Shown here: positions 1 to 7,092 of the stretch, in pieces | Numbering within the stretch: position 1 is the first letter of the stretch | How the letters are laid out: the number at the start of each line of letters is the position of its first letter | Program-made: the position numbers and the translations under genes | Assembly (NCBI GenBank): GCA_946887045.1 | Contig: CAMPKC010000025.1 | Location: 1-60,067 of the forward strand | From: an uncultured Sphingobacteriaceae bacterium | Lineage (GTDB): Bacteria; Bacteroidota; Bacteroidia; Sphingobacteriales; Sphingobacteriaceae | Length of the DNA: 60,067 nt | Direction of reading: 5' to 3' | Notes under the pieces: generated by a model | Databases searched by the model: none | What the model saw: only the letters and a program-made list of their open reading frames with translations | What the model was told of the DNA's origin: nothing

Positions 1-27
1 TCGATTATCAATGTAAATATCACAATC

Positions 28-2655
28 ATGAAAGCAAACAGTTCAGAAAAACTCCTCCAGCAGATCGAACGGGTCAGGGAGGCTCAAAGGCAATTTTCAA
101 CATTTACTCAGGAGCAGGTAGATGAGATTTTCCGACAAGCCGCTATGGCGGCAAACAATTCCCGGATCCAACTGGCAAAGATGGCGGTTGATGAAACAGG
201 TATGGGTCTGGTGGAAGATAAAGTAATTAAAAACCATTTTGCTTCAGAATATATTTACAATCAATACAAAAACGAAAAAACTTGCGGTGTAATAGAAACC
301 GACGAAGCATTCGGAATTGTTAAAATAGCAGAGCCTATCGGAGTCATTGCGGCGGTGGTGCCAACTACAAATCCTACGTCGACAGCAATTTTTAAAGCTC
401 TTATCGCTTTGAAAACCCGCAACGGAATTATCTTTTCTCCGCATCCCCGGGCTAAAAATTCTACCATCGCTGCAGCTAAAATTGTTTTAGATGCTGCGGT
501 AAAAGCAGGTGCACCAGAGGGTATAATAGGCTGGATTGATGAACCATCCGTGGAATTGTCGCAAATTGTTATGGCCAATGCAGACTTAATCCTGGCAACG
601 GGCGGTCCCGGTATGGTGAAGGCAGCCTATTCTTCTGGTAAACCCGCCATTGGAGTGGGGGCAGGGAATACCCCGGCGATTTTAGATGAAACCGCTCACA
701 TAAAAATGGCAGTAAGTTCTATTCTTCTTTCAAAAACCTTTGATAATGGGATGATTTGCGCATCAGAACAAAGCGTAATTGTGGTTGATAAAGTATATGA
801 AGAAGTAAAAAGGGAATTTTTAGAACGTGGCGCATATATCCTGAAAAAGGATGAGGTAAGTAAGGTAGGTGCTGTTTTATTAATAAATGGTATTCTAAAT
901 GCAAATATTGTGGGACAACCGGCTTCAAAAATAGCTGCACTTGCCGGTGTTAACGTTCCCGAAGATACCAAGATTCTTATTGGCGAGGTTGATTCTGTTG
1001 AGCTGGAAGAGCCGTTCTCTCACGAAAAATTGTCTCCGGTTTTAGCTATGTATAAGGCAAAAAGTTTCGATGAGGCTTTAACAAAGGCAATCAGATTGGT
1101 TAAACTGGGTGGATTTGGACATACCTCGGTTTTGTATACAAATGCACAGAAAAGTACAGATAGGGTAGAAAAATTCGGTGCAGCAATGAAAACCGGACGG
1201 GCAATTATCAACATGCCGTCATCTCAGGGAGCCATTGGTGATATTTTCAATTTCAAGCTATCACCTTCACTTACACTTGGTTGTGGTAGCTGGGGTGGAA
1301 ACTCCGTATCAGAAAATGTAGGCGTTAAACATTTATTAAACATAAAAAGCGTGGCTAACAGGCGAGAAAATATGTTATGGTTCAGAATGCCTGAAAAGGT
1401 ATATTTTAAATACGGATGTTTACCGGTGGCTTTAAGAGAATTAAAGGAGCTTGGCAAAAAGAAGGTGTTTATCGTTACGGACAAGATTTTGTACGAAATG
1501 GGTTTTACCGATCACGTAACTAAGGTTTTGGATGAGATGGGGATTGAACATACAGTTTATTTTGATGTTGAGCCAGACCCTACACTTGCTACCGCCAGAA
1601 AAGGTGCAGCCGAAATGGCCAGCTTTCAGCCTGATACTATTATTGCTCTGGGCGGCGGATCGCCTATGGATGCGGCTAAAATTATGTGGGTTCTATACGA
1701 ACATCCTCAGGAACGTTTTGAAGACCTTGCCATGCGATTTATGGATATCCGTAAACGGGTTTATGCATTTCCTAAAATGGGAGGTAAAGCTCTCTTTGTA
1801 GCGGTTCCTACCTCTGCGGGAACAGGCTCTGAAGTGACTCCGTTTGCTGTTATTACCGATGAAAATACCGATATTAAATATCCATTGGCAGATTATGAAC
1901 TAACGCCTGACATAGCCATTGTGGATGCCGAGTTGATGATGGATATGCCGAAGAGCTTAACTTCCGCTTCAGGTATTGACGCTTTAACGCATGCGCTCGA
2001 AGCCTATGTTTCTGTTCTTGCTTCTGAGTTTACAAATGGTCTCGCTCTGGAAGCGATTCGTTTAATCTTCAAGTATCTGCCCGATGCTTATGCTCAGGGA
2101 GCTTCAAATTTGAAAGCAAGAGAGAAAATGGCTCATGCTTCCACTATCGCAGGTATGGCGTTTGCGAATGCATTTTTGGGTGTTTGTCACTCGCTGGCAC
2201 ATAAATTAGGAGCATCTCACCATGTTCCGCACGGTGTGGCAAATGGTATGCTAATCACGGAAGTTATCAGGTTTAATGCTGTAGATAATCCTCGCAAGCA
2301 AGCAGCATTCCCTCAATACAAATATCCAAATGCAAAATGGAGATACGCCAGGATTGCAGATTATCTAAACCTTGGAGGGAAAGATGAGACTGAGAAAATT
2401 GAACTGTTGATTAAGGCGATAGATGAATTAAAAGCGAAAATCGGTATTCCTAAATCAATACGGGAGTTCGGAGTAACGGAAGCGAGGTTTTATGCAACTA
2501 TTGATACGATGGCCGAACAGGCTTTTGATGATCAATGTACAGGAGCGAATCCCCGCTATCCGCTAATAAGCGAGCTTAAACAAATTTATATAAAGGCTTT
2601 TGAAGGAAAGCCCGAAGTATCTGATCAAAAAGCTAAAAGATTAGAATCAGTTTAA
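28..2655 (+). CDS. adhE: Bifunctional acetaldehyde-CoA / alcohol dehydrogenase
   Basis: Reduces acetyl-CoA to acetaldehyde and then ethanol, regenerating NAD+ when respiration is limited; the family forms cytoplasmic filaments (spirosomes). The 875 residues match the usual AdhE length. Residues 1 to about 440 are a CoA-acylating aldehyde dehydrogenase with the catalytic cysteine in NGMICAS (C244). From about 450 on follows an iron-dependent alcohol dehydrogenase with GGGSPMD, GTGSEVTPF and the metal-binding histidines in GIDALTHALEAY and HSLAHKLGASHHVPHG. The ATG at base 28 gives a typical AdhE N-terminus; only 27 bases of upstream sequence are visible, so its promoter cannot be assessed. It is followed by its own terminator and sits beside a redox/stress regulon, which fits a fermentative role under low oxygen. 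Confidence 0.97.
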   Translation: MKANSSEKLLQQIERVREAQRQFSTFTQEQVDEIFRQAAMAANNSRIQLAKMAVDETGMGLVEDKVIKNHFASEYIYNQYKNEKTCGVIETDEAFGIVKIAEPIGVIAAVVPTTNPTSTAIFKALIALKTRNGIIFSPHPRAKNSTIAAAKIVLDAAVKAGAPEGIIGWIDEPSVELSQIVMANADLILATGGPGMVKAAYSSGKPAIGVGAGNTPAILDETAHIKMAVSSILLSKTFDNGMICASEQSVIVVDKVYEEVKREFLERGAYILKKDEVSKVGAVLLINGILNANIVGQPASKIAALAGVNVPEDTKILIGEVDSVELEEPFSHEKLSPVLAMYKAKSFDEALTKAIRLVKLGGFGHTSVLYTNAQKSTDRVEKFGAAMKTGRAIINMPSSQGAIGDIFNFKLSPSLTLGCGSWGGNSVSENVGVKHLLNIKSVANRRENMLWFRMPEKVYFKYGCLPVALRELKELGKKKVFIVTDKILYEMGFTDHVTKVLDEMGIEHTVYFDVEPDPTLATARKGAAEMASFQPDTIIALGGGSPMDAAKIMWVLYEHPQERFEDLAMRFMDIRKRVYAFPKMGGKALFVAVPTSAGTGSEVTPFAVITDENTDIKYPLADYELTPDIAIVDAELMMDMPKSLTSASGIDALTHALEAYVSVLASEFTNGLALEAIRLIFKYLPDAYAQGASNLKAREKMAHASTIAGMAFANAFLGVCHSLAHKLGASHHVPHGVANGMLITEVIRFNAVDNPRKQAAFPQYKYPNAKWRYARIADYLNLGGKDETEKIELLIKAIDELKAKIGIPKSIREFGVTEARFYATIDTMAEQAFDDQCTGANPRYPLISELKQIYIKAFEGKPEVSDQKAKRLESV

Positions 2656-2676
2656 CACCTAAACCATTTTTACAAC

Positions 2677-2710
2677 AAGGCTGTCTTATGAGGCAGCCTT
2701 TTCTTTTTAA
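2677..2710 (+). terminator. Rho-independent terminator of adhE
   Basis: Inverted repeat AAGGCTG / CAGCCTT (2677-2683 and 2694-2700), extended by a G-U and a C-G pair, followed by a T-rich tract. It starts 21 bases after the adhE stop. Confidence 0.85.
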
Positions 2711-2910
2711 AATTATTTTTGATGCGTTCGATGCTAATTTTGATGCCTGTTTACTCATAACAGGTGCGAACGATCTGGTTAGAGTGCTTAGACTCCCCAA
2801 AAGCGAACTCCATAAAGAGACTCTTCTTAATCAACTCAAAAATCTTCGCCCAAATTCATTTCACTTAAAAGCTCTGTTACCTATCTATAAGAGCTGGCTA
2901 AAATTAATAG
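2711..2910. other. Gene-free spacer between two terminators
   Basis: The 318 bases between adhE and the next gene hold the two terminators and this spacer. One plus-strand reading frame of 89 codons crosses it, but its ATG lies in the loop of the adhE terminator and its end lies in the opposing terminator, so I do not call it a gene. Two nested inverted repeats are visible: CGTTCG/CGAACG at 2725-2730 and 2767-2772, enclosing CCTGTT/AACAGG at 2746-2751 and 2759-2764. I see no promoter and cannot assign a function. Confidence 0.5.
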
Positions 2911-2950
2911 AAAAAAGAAACCGCCTCATTCTTAATTATGAGACGGTTTC
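2911..2950 (-). terminator. Rho-independent terminator of the response regulator/CRP gene
   Basis: Arms at 2917-2929 and 2938-2950 pair over 13 positions. The single imperfect position is a G-U wobble on the minus-strand RNA but a C-A mismatch on the plus strand, and on the minus strand the hairpin is followed by a U-rich run. It starts 24 bases past the stop of the upstream minus-strand gene. Confidence 0.85.
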
Positions 2951-2973
2951 ATTGTAATTTATGATGTTGAGTT

Positions 2974-4032
2974 TTAAAAAGTCAGGTGTCGGAGTTTAGT
3001 GTCGTTCAAAACCACAATGTTACCCTCGAACATATCAATAAGCTGTTCATTTTTAAATTCTTTCAGGGTCCTGCTGAGAGATTCCTGGGCGGCACCCACA
3101 ACATTGGCAAGGTCTTCCCGCGAGATCTCAATTACAGGCTTACCATTCCGTTTATCTTTAAATTTATCAATTACTTCAATTATGCCGGTGGCAACTTTTT
3201 TTCGAAGCGAACTGTAAGCAAGCTGCAAAAGCTTTTGATCTTTGGCCAGTACGTTATGCGATAACATTCCGATAAATTCGTTTGCTACCTGCAGGTTGTT
3301 GTTGATCAACTGAAGGAAGTCTTTTTTCGGGATCAGCAACAGTTCAGCTTCTTCTATAATCTGAGCGGTTTCATTATAGAGGGTGTTTTCAAGAATGGTG
3401 GTATAGCCAATAAAATCGCCTTTCCCGTACATATTTGTAATCAACTCCTTTCCCTCCTCATTGATCATATACTCCTTCACCTTTCCGCTAACCATGAAAT
3501 ATACTACTGAAGCTTTCTGCCCCTCGGAGTAAAGAATGTGTTTCTTTTTGTATTTCTGAACCGAAGTATCAATGATTGACAGATTTGCCGTTCCGTTTAA
3601 CCGGATTTCTTTGATGAAGGTTATAATATTTTGCTGAATTTCGGTAAGCTTTCCCTTTAGCGCATGTGTTTTGCTTAACCTCATTTCTATCGAATTCAAT
3701 AGATCTGTTTCGTCAAACGGTTTTACCAGGTAGTCATCAGCACCCATGCCCATTCCTTTTCGAATGTCTGATAATTCATTCTTTCCGGTCATGAAAATAA
3801 ATGGAATTGCAACAGTTTCAGGATGTCTGCTTAAAATATGAAGTACACTGAACCCATCCATATGAGGCATCGACACATCGCAAATAATCAGATCCGGTTT
3901 CTCCTTTAATGCTTTTTCAACTCCTGTTTTGCCGTCGGGGGCGGTGAGTGTAATATAATTGGAGAGCTGAAGTATTTCAGCTACATCTTCTCTGAAATCC
4001 TGATTATCGTCAATAAGTAATATTTTTCTCAT
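2974..4032 (-). CDS. Response regulator receiver fused to a CRP/FNR-type transcription factor
   Basis: A phospho-receiver joined to a cyclic-nucleotide-binding-like sensor and a Crp-type winged helix. Residues 1-120 are the receiver, with D8/D9, phospho-acceptor D52 in IICDVSMPHMDG and K104 in LVKPF. Residues about 150-260 are the cNMP-binding-like beta-barrel, and about 270-350 the DNA-binding domain. The recognition helix reads AAQESLSRTL (E317, S320, R321), the E..SR arrangement that in E. coli FNR contacts the TTGA half-site. FNR-type iron-sulfur cysteines are absent, so it should not sense oxygen directly; a histidine kinase elsewhere would supply the signal. A TGA-N6-TCA site lies upstream of its own gene, and similar sites precede several neighbours. 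Binding of those sites by this protein is inference. Confidence 0.93.
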   Translation of the reverse strand: MRKILLIDDNQDFREDVAEILQLSNYITLTAPDGKTGVEKALKEKPDLIICDVSMPHMDGFSVLHILSRHPETVAIPFIFMTGKNELSDIRKGMGMGADDYLVKPFDETDLLNSIEMRLSKTHALKGKLTEIQQNIITFIKEIRLNGTANLSIIDTSVQKYKKKHILYSEGQKASVVYFMVSGKVKEYMINEEGKELITNMYGKGDFIGYTTILENTLYNETAQIIEEAELLLIPKKDFLQLINNNLQVANEFIGMLSHNVLAKDQKLLQLAYSSLRKKVATGIIEVIDKFKDKRNGKPVIEISREDLANVVGAAQESLSRTLKEFKNEQLIDMFEGNIVVLNDTKLRHLTF

Positions 4033-4114
4033 CGTTGGGTGTTATGTAATGATTAAGATAACCTAATCAACAATCGGTTGTATCTCAATTGATTGTATCT
4101 TGGGTTGGTGCTGA

Positions 4115-4122
4115 TAAAGTTG
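4115..4122 (-). promoter_or_regulatory. Candidate -7-like element for the response regulator/CRP gene
   Basis: On the minus strand the 8-mer CAACTTTA ends 36.5 bp downstream of the centre of the TGA-N6-TCA site at 4146-4157. That is the same spacing as in front of the uspA-like, queD-like and ferredoxin genes. As a -7 element it is weak on its own (one T, last G missing). Confidence 0.4.
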
Positions 4123-4145
4123 CATTACATTAGCTGATAATGGAA

Positions 4146-4157
4146 TGATAGATGTCA
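4146..4157 (-). promoter_or_regulatory. Candidate CRP/FNR-family operator upstream of its own regulator gene
   Basis: TGATAGATGTCA matches TGA-N6-TCA, centred 119.5 bp upstream of the regulator start codon. Its sequence is less close to the three best copies, but its spacing to a -7-like element is identical, which suggests autoregulation. Confidence 0.45.
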
Positions 4158-4232
4158 CGTTTTTTTATAACCTTAATCAGAAGAACGAAGCCCTTCGAAG
4201 CGCGTTTCCGGTTTCGTTTAATACCTTTTTAT

Positions 4233-4703
4233 TTATTCGGAGGATAATAACTGTCGCTGTGAATCTTCAAAGCTTAAACTTCCGAAATAATTTTTCACTT
4301 GTTCAAGCATCTGGGGTTCTGTCTTTTTATCGGCAGCGTCAATCGCCATAACTTTGAAGCCGAATTTCTTCCCGGCCTTTTCTATAAATTTATTGAGCTC
4401 GTGCTTAGAGTTACCGGGGCCAAATAAATAAAGATATTTGATGTCGCGAATCTCATGGACTATGCTGTCAAAAAACTTCAGCATTTGCTGATGCTGGCGT
4501 CTCTGAATCTTCTCCCGATTCGTATACATGCGTCTCAAATTCGAATATTTTTTACTTTCGTGTTCTTGATTACTTTGATCTTGACCAGATTGTATGGTTT
4601 GTAGTTCGTATTCAAAGTTGTCATTTAATTTAAAAATATAGGCACGTTCCTGGTCTAACCAAATACCAGCGTTCTTTTCCGGCGAATAAGCTTTGTTTTT
4701 CAT
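4233..4703 (-). CDS. Small stress-associated protein resembling the eRF1/Pelota C-terminal domain
   Basis: 156 residues without signal peptide or membrane segment. The N-terminus (AGIWLDQERAYIF) and the later segment LYLFGPGNSKHELNKFIE resemble short bacterial proteins related to the third domain of archaeo-eukaryotic release factors; this is from pattern memory. Between them lies a charged stretch (about 40-75, rich in Q, E, K and R) that may be a coiled linker. The gene is divergent from the tandem UspA gene, with about 210 bases between the two starts, so a shared stress signal is plausible. A weak operator-like site sits between this gene's stop and the response regulator/CRP gene. No catalytic residues are obvious and the function is not known to me. 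Confidence 0.7.
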   Translation of the reverse strand: MKNKAYSPEKNAGIWLDQERAYIFKLNDNFEYELQTIQSGQDQSNQEHESKKYSNLRRMYTNREKIQRRQHQQMLKFFDSIVHEIRDIKYLYLFGPGNSKHELNKFIEKAGKKFGFKVMAIDAADKKTEPQMLEQVKNYFGSLSFEDSQRQLLSSE

Positions 4704-4850
4704 AACTGTCTAATTGTAAGTTTTTTATGTAGTTGTTCGGAGAGATTAATGCGCTGAGACAGATCCCGGCATATGGCATTTACTTATTAATCCATATTAA
4801 AGATCGGAAGTTAGAATAAACACCTTTCCGTTAACCGTCATGTCGGGGGA

Positions 4851-4862
4851 TGATTTCCGTCA
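4851..4862 (+). promoter_or_regulatory. CRP/FNR-like operator of the tandem UspA gene
   Basis: TGATTTCCGTCA followed directly by TTTTA. The centre (4856.5) is 58.5 bp upstream of the preferred start codon and 36.5 bp upstream of the end of GACTTTTA (4886-4893), a -7-like element. The queD-like and ferredoxin genes have the same motif, tail and spacing. Confidence 0.75.
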
Positions 4863-4885
4863 TTTTATTTTGAGATTTATCGATC

Positions 4886-4893
4886 GACTTTTA
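4886..4893 (+). promoter_or_regulatory. Candidate -7 element of the tandem UspA gene
   Basis: GACTTTTA is nearly identical to GACTTTTG in front of the queD-like gene and lies at the same distance from its operator. It departs from the Bacteroidota consensus TAnnTTTG at two positions, as expected for an activator-dependent promoter. Confidence 0.5.
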
Positions 4894-4914
4894 TATAATA
4901 AAAAATATATAAGT

Positions 4915-5793
4915 ATGAAAAACATCCTGGTACTTACAGATTTTTCTGATCGGGCTAAATCCGCCGCAGAGTACGCAATGCAAATTGCGATAAAGATTAA
5001 GGCCAACATCTTTCTATGTCATGCATTGGAGGTTACAGAACAATTATCGTATCCCGTAGCAGATCATTTGATTTTACGAAATCAAACAATAAAGCGCCTG
5101 CGAGAAATCGGAATGCATTTGCATCAAATGCTATCTAACGCGGAAGAAACGGTTACGTTTTGCCCTTCTATTTCTTATATCAATGATCTGGATATGTTAA
5201 CCGAGGTTGCATGGAAAGTAGTGGATGGAAAATCAATAGACCTGGTAATAATTGGATCAAAGAAACCCAAAGGTTTGTCGAGGTTTTTTATGGGCAGCCA
5301 CACCAACGATATTCTGGATAATATTAACCGTCCTGTTTTAATTGTTCCGGAAAACGCTGTATATAAACCTATTCGTAACATCGCATATGCAACGGATCTA
5401 ACTTTTGATAACACCAAAGTTATTTCATACCTGGCCCGGTTGGCAAGTCCATTTGGGGCAGAAATATCTGTTAAACACATCTCTCCTTTAGATTTGCCTT
5501 TAAGCAGATCCGAGAAAGCCGCTGAGTATTCGATTATCGAACAGATGGATGAGGATAACATAAAACTTTCATACAATACCGTTAAGGGAGATAATGTGCC
5601 TAAAGGATTAATGGAAATAAGCGACTCTGAAAAGGTGGATATTTTAACACTAGTACATAAACGTTACGACTTTTTTGAGGGGCTATTTCATAGTAGTATC
5701 AGTAAACAGTTAGCTCATTCTACCAAAGTTCCGCTTTTAGTTATGCCATATTCGTTCAGCTTTAACTCAGGCGAATTAACCTTGGCAAACTGA
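4915..5793 (+). CDS. Tandem universal stress protein (two UspA domains)
   Basis: About 292 residues with two UspA-type alpha/beta domains. The first starts MKNILVLTDFSDRAKSAAEYA and ends near RPVLIVPE; the second runs from about residue 150 (NIAYATDLTF) to VPLLVMPYS. The ATP-binding signature G-x2-G-x9-G-S/T is degenerate in both: the first has GSKKPKG then GS, the second LVHKRYDFF. Nucleotide binding is therefore doubtful. The frame is open to an ATG at 4840, but that would place the operator and the -7-like element inside the coding sequence; the ATG at 4915 gives the normal UspA N-terminus. The precise function of tandem Usp proteins is unresolved; they are usually induced by hypoxia or energy stress, which fits the promoter. 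Confidence 0.92.
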   Translation: MKNILVLTDFSDRAKSAAEYAMQIAIKIKANIFLCHALEVTEQLSYPVADHLILRNQTIKRLREIGMHLHQMLSNAEETVTFCPSISYINDLDMLTEVAWKVVDGKSIDLVIIGSKKPKGLSRFFMGSHTNDILDNINRPVLIVPENAVYKPIRNIAYATDLTFDNTKVISYLARLASPFGAEISVKHISPLDLPLSRSEKAAEYSIIEQMDEDNIKLSYNTVKGDNVPKGLMEISDSEKVDILTLVHKRYDFFEGLFHSSISKQLAHSTKVPLLVMPYSFSFNSGELTLAN

Positions 5794-5813
5794 CACCATC
5801 CGGAGCGGATAAG

Positions 5814-5847
5814 AAAATGCCGGGTCATTCCTCCCGGCATTTTTTTT
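5814..5847 (+). terminator. Rho-independent terminator of the tandem UspA gene
   Basis: Perfect 8-bp stem ATGCCGGG / CCCGGCAT (5817-5824, 5833-5840) followed by seven T residues, 20 bases after the stop codon. Confidence 0.92.
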
Positions 5848-6046
5848 ATGCTTTTTTCCAGGGGACGGCAATGCTTCGGGAAAATCATTTCAATTGATTT
5901 TTGAACTCAATATTTCATTTACCGTTTTACATTTGCTATTCTGCCTTCAATCAGGTTTAATCAATCGTTTATTAGTTGCTTAGAAAACTCCGGCACTTGG
6001 GTACAGTCCATCAGATTCGGACTAAATATATAAACCGTAATTAACA
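5848..6046. other. Gene-free promoter region of the queD-like gene
   Basis: With the preferred start at 6106, 312 bases separate the UspA and queD-like coding regions. They hold the UspA terminator, this spacer and then the operator and -7 element of the queD-like gene. A small dyad AGTCC/GGACT lies at 6005-6009 and 6019-6023. I see no further gene. Confidence 0.5.
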
Positions 6047-6058
6047 TGATTTCGATCA
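6047..6058 (+). promoter_or_regulatory. CRP/FNR-like operator of the queD-like gene
   Basis: TGATTTCGATCA, extended to a perfect 14-bp palindrome by flanking A and T and followed by TTTTA. The centre is 53.5 bp upstream of the preferred ATG and 36.5 bp upstream of the end of GACTTTTG (6082-6089). Confidence 0.78.
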
Positions 6059-6081
6059 TTTTAAATACACGCGATCAAATG

Positions 6082-6089
6082 GACTTTTG
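6082..6089 (+). promoter_or_regulatory. Candidate -7 element of the queD-like gene
   Basis: GACTTTTG differs from TAnnTTTG only in the first base and lies at the conserved spacing from the operator. It predicts a transcript start about 10 bases before the ATG at 6106. Confidence 0.55.
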
Positions 6090-6105
6090 CAAAAAAAAAG
6101 CAACA

Positions 6106-6462
6106 ATGATTTTGTATAAACATTTCACATTCGATTCCGCTCATTTTTTGCCGAATCTTCCGAATGGTCACAGCTGTAAAGAACTTCATGGGCATACTTA
6201 TCACCTTACAGTTTTTGTTGAAGGCGATGTATTGAAAGAGGAGGGATGGGTTTTGGATTTTAAAGACTTTAAGAAAGTTATCGGTCCGGTAATTAATTCA
6301 ATTGACCATAAATTATTGAATAATATTGATGGACTTCAAAATCCCACCAGTGAACTACTTGCTATTTGGATCTGGGATAAAATAAAGCCACAGCTTCCTC
6401 AGCTCAAGCGTATCGAATTGAAGGAAACTCCTTCTTCAGGTGTGATTTACGAAGGCAAGTAG
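6106..6462 (+). CDS. queD: 6-carboxytetrahydropterin synthase-family protein (QueD/PTPS)
   Basis: 118 residues from the ATG at 6106, the normal QueD size. Zinc ligands H13, H28 and H30 and the catalytic cysteine C24 are seen in SAHF and SCKELHGHTY, and the pterin-anchoring glutamate E107 in ELKETPSSG. The C-x3-HGH arrangement is typical of QueD, which converts dihydroneopterin triphosphate to 6-carboxytetrahydropterin in queuosine/7-deazaguanine synthesis. The frame is open upstream to an ATG at 6046, but that start would swallow the operator and -7 element. No other queuosine genes are adjacent, and a FNR-like operator on a pterin gene is unusual, so a different pterin product cannot be excluded. 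Confidence 0.88.
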   Translation: MILYKHFTFDSAHFLPNLPNGHSCKELHGHTYHLTVFVEGDVLKEEGWVLDFKDFKKVIGPVINSIDHKLLNNIDGLQNPTSELLAIWIWDKIKPQLPQLKRIELKETPSSGVIYEGK

Positions 6463-6472
6463 TTCGGTTTGC

Positions 6473-6910
6473 TTATTCCTGCACCAATTCAGAACGATTC
6501 CAAATCAACTTTTTTGCGAAGATGTTTGTGTTGTCACTCATTTTTACCATATCTAATTTAATGCAGTAAACATGCCCCGGTTTGCCTAATGCCAGCGGAA
6601 GACTTTTGTGATAGTAATGATCAGGATTTATATTTTCCGGAAAAGCTTCCGATAAAATACTGCCGGTAAACTGAATACCTTTTAATGCGATTAAATTGAT
6701 TTTATGTGGTAAGATACTGCCTGATATTCCAGGATTTTTCGACAGCGCTTTCGCGTGGTATGTGTTTAAAGATGATTTAAAAAACAGCAGATTGTTTTTC
6801 TCGTCGAATACATAAAAGCAATGGAAGCAATACGGCTGATTTTTTTCGTCAACACATGCGATGCAAGCTATTTTATTGTCTTTTATGAAATTTAAGATTT
6901 CCTTTTTCAT
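6473..6910 (-). CDS. Pyridoxamine 5'-phosphate oxidase-like FMN-binding split-barrel protein
   Basis: 145 residues with the opening IKDNKIACIACVDEKNQPYCFHCFYVFDE pattern (shown only to position 29 of that stretch) and FFKSS..YHAKAL, typical of small PNPOx-like flavin-binding barrels. Family members bind FMN or F420/heme and act as reductases or flavin sensors; the substrate here is unknown. The gene converges on the queD-like gene with a 10-base gap. Its 5' end faces the ferredoxin gene, and the operator at 7032-7043 lies between the two starts, so it may be co-regulated. No signal peptide or transmembrane segment. Confidence 0.8.
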   Translation of the reverse strand: MKKEILNFIKDNKIACIACVDEKNQPYCFHCFYVFDEKNNLLFFKSSLNTYHAKALSKNPGISGSILPHKINLIALKGIQFTGSILSEAFPENINPDHYYHKSLPLALGKPGHVYCIKLDMVKMSDNTNIFAKKLIWNRSELVQE

Positions 6911-7031
6911 GAACTTTTCGGTTGCGCCAATTTAGCAGCAAACGTTCTCTATATACATGTTGCTGGTCATTTGATTTGTTGATTTTGAACACAGATATGT
7001 TTTTAAGGAGCTTGAAAATAATGCTGAAAAG

Positions 7032-7043
7032 TGATTCCGATCA
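7032..7043 (+). promoter_or_regulatory. CRP/FNR-like operator of the ferredoxin-ketoacyl synthase operon
   Basis: TGATTCCGATCA followed by TTTTA. The centre is 55.5 bp upstream of the ferredoxin ATG and 36.5 bp upstream of the G of CTCCTTTG (7067-7074), the spacing seen in front of the uspA-like and queD-like genes. Confidence 0.78.
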
Positions 7044-7065
7044 TTTTATTTACCCCCTGGGATGC

Positions 7066-7082
7066 TCTCCTTTGTAAGGAGA
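7066..7082 (+). promoter_or_regulatory. Hairpin covering the ferredoxin ribosome-binding site
   Basis: TCTCCTT (7066-7072), loop TGT, AAGGAGA (7076-7082). The right arm is a strong Shine-Dalgarno sequence ending 10 bases before the ATG at 7093, unusual in a phylum that rarely uses one. The left arm contains the presumed -7 TTTG, so the hairpin forms only if transcription starts upstream of 7066. With a start near 7080 it would be an accidental dyad. Confidence 0.4.
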
Positions 7083-7092
7083 TACGTGCTTT

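Noticed and set aside
2688..2957. An 89-codon plus-strand frame between adhE and the response regulator/CRP gene
   Set aside because: Its ATG is in the loop of the adhE terminator and its last codons are in the opposing terminator; the protein shows no family pattern.
5886..5905. TCATTTCAATTGA as a further CRP/FNR operator
   Set aside because: The half-sites point the wrong way (TCA-N-TGA) and no start codon lies at the conserved distance.
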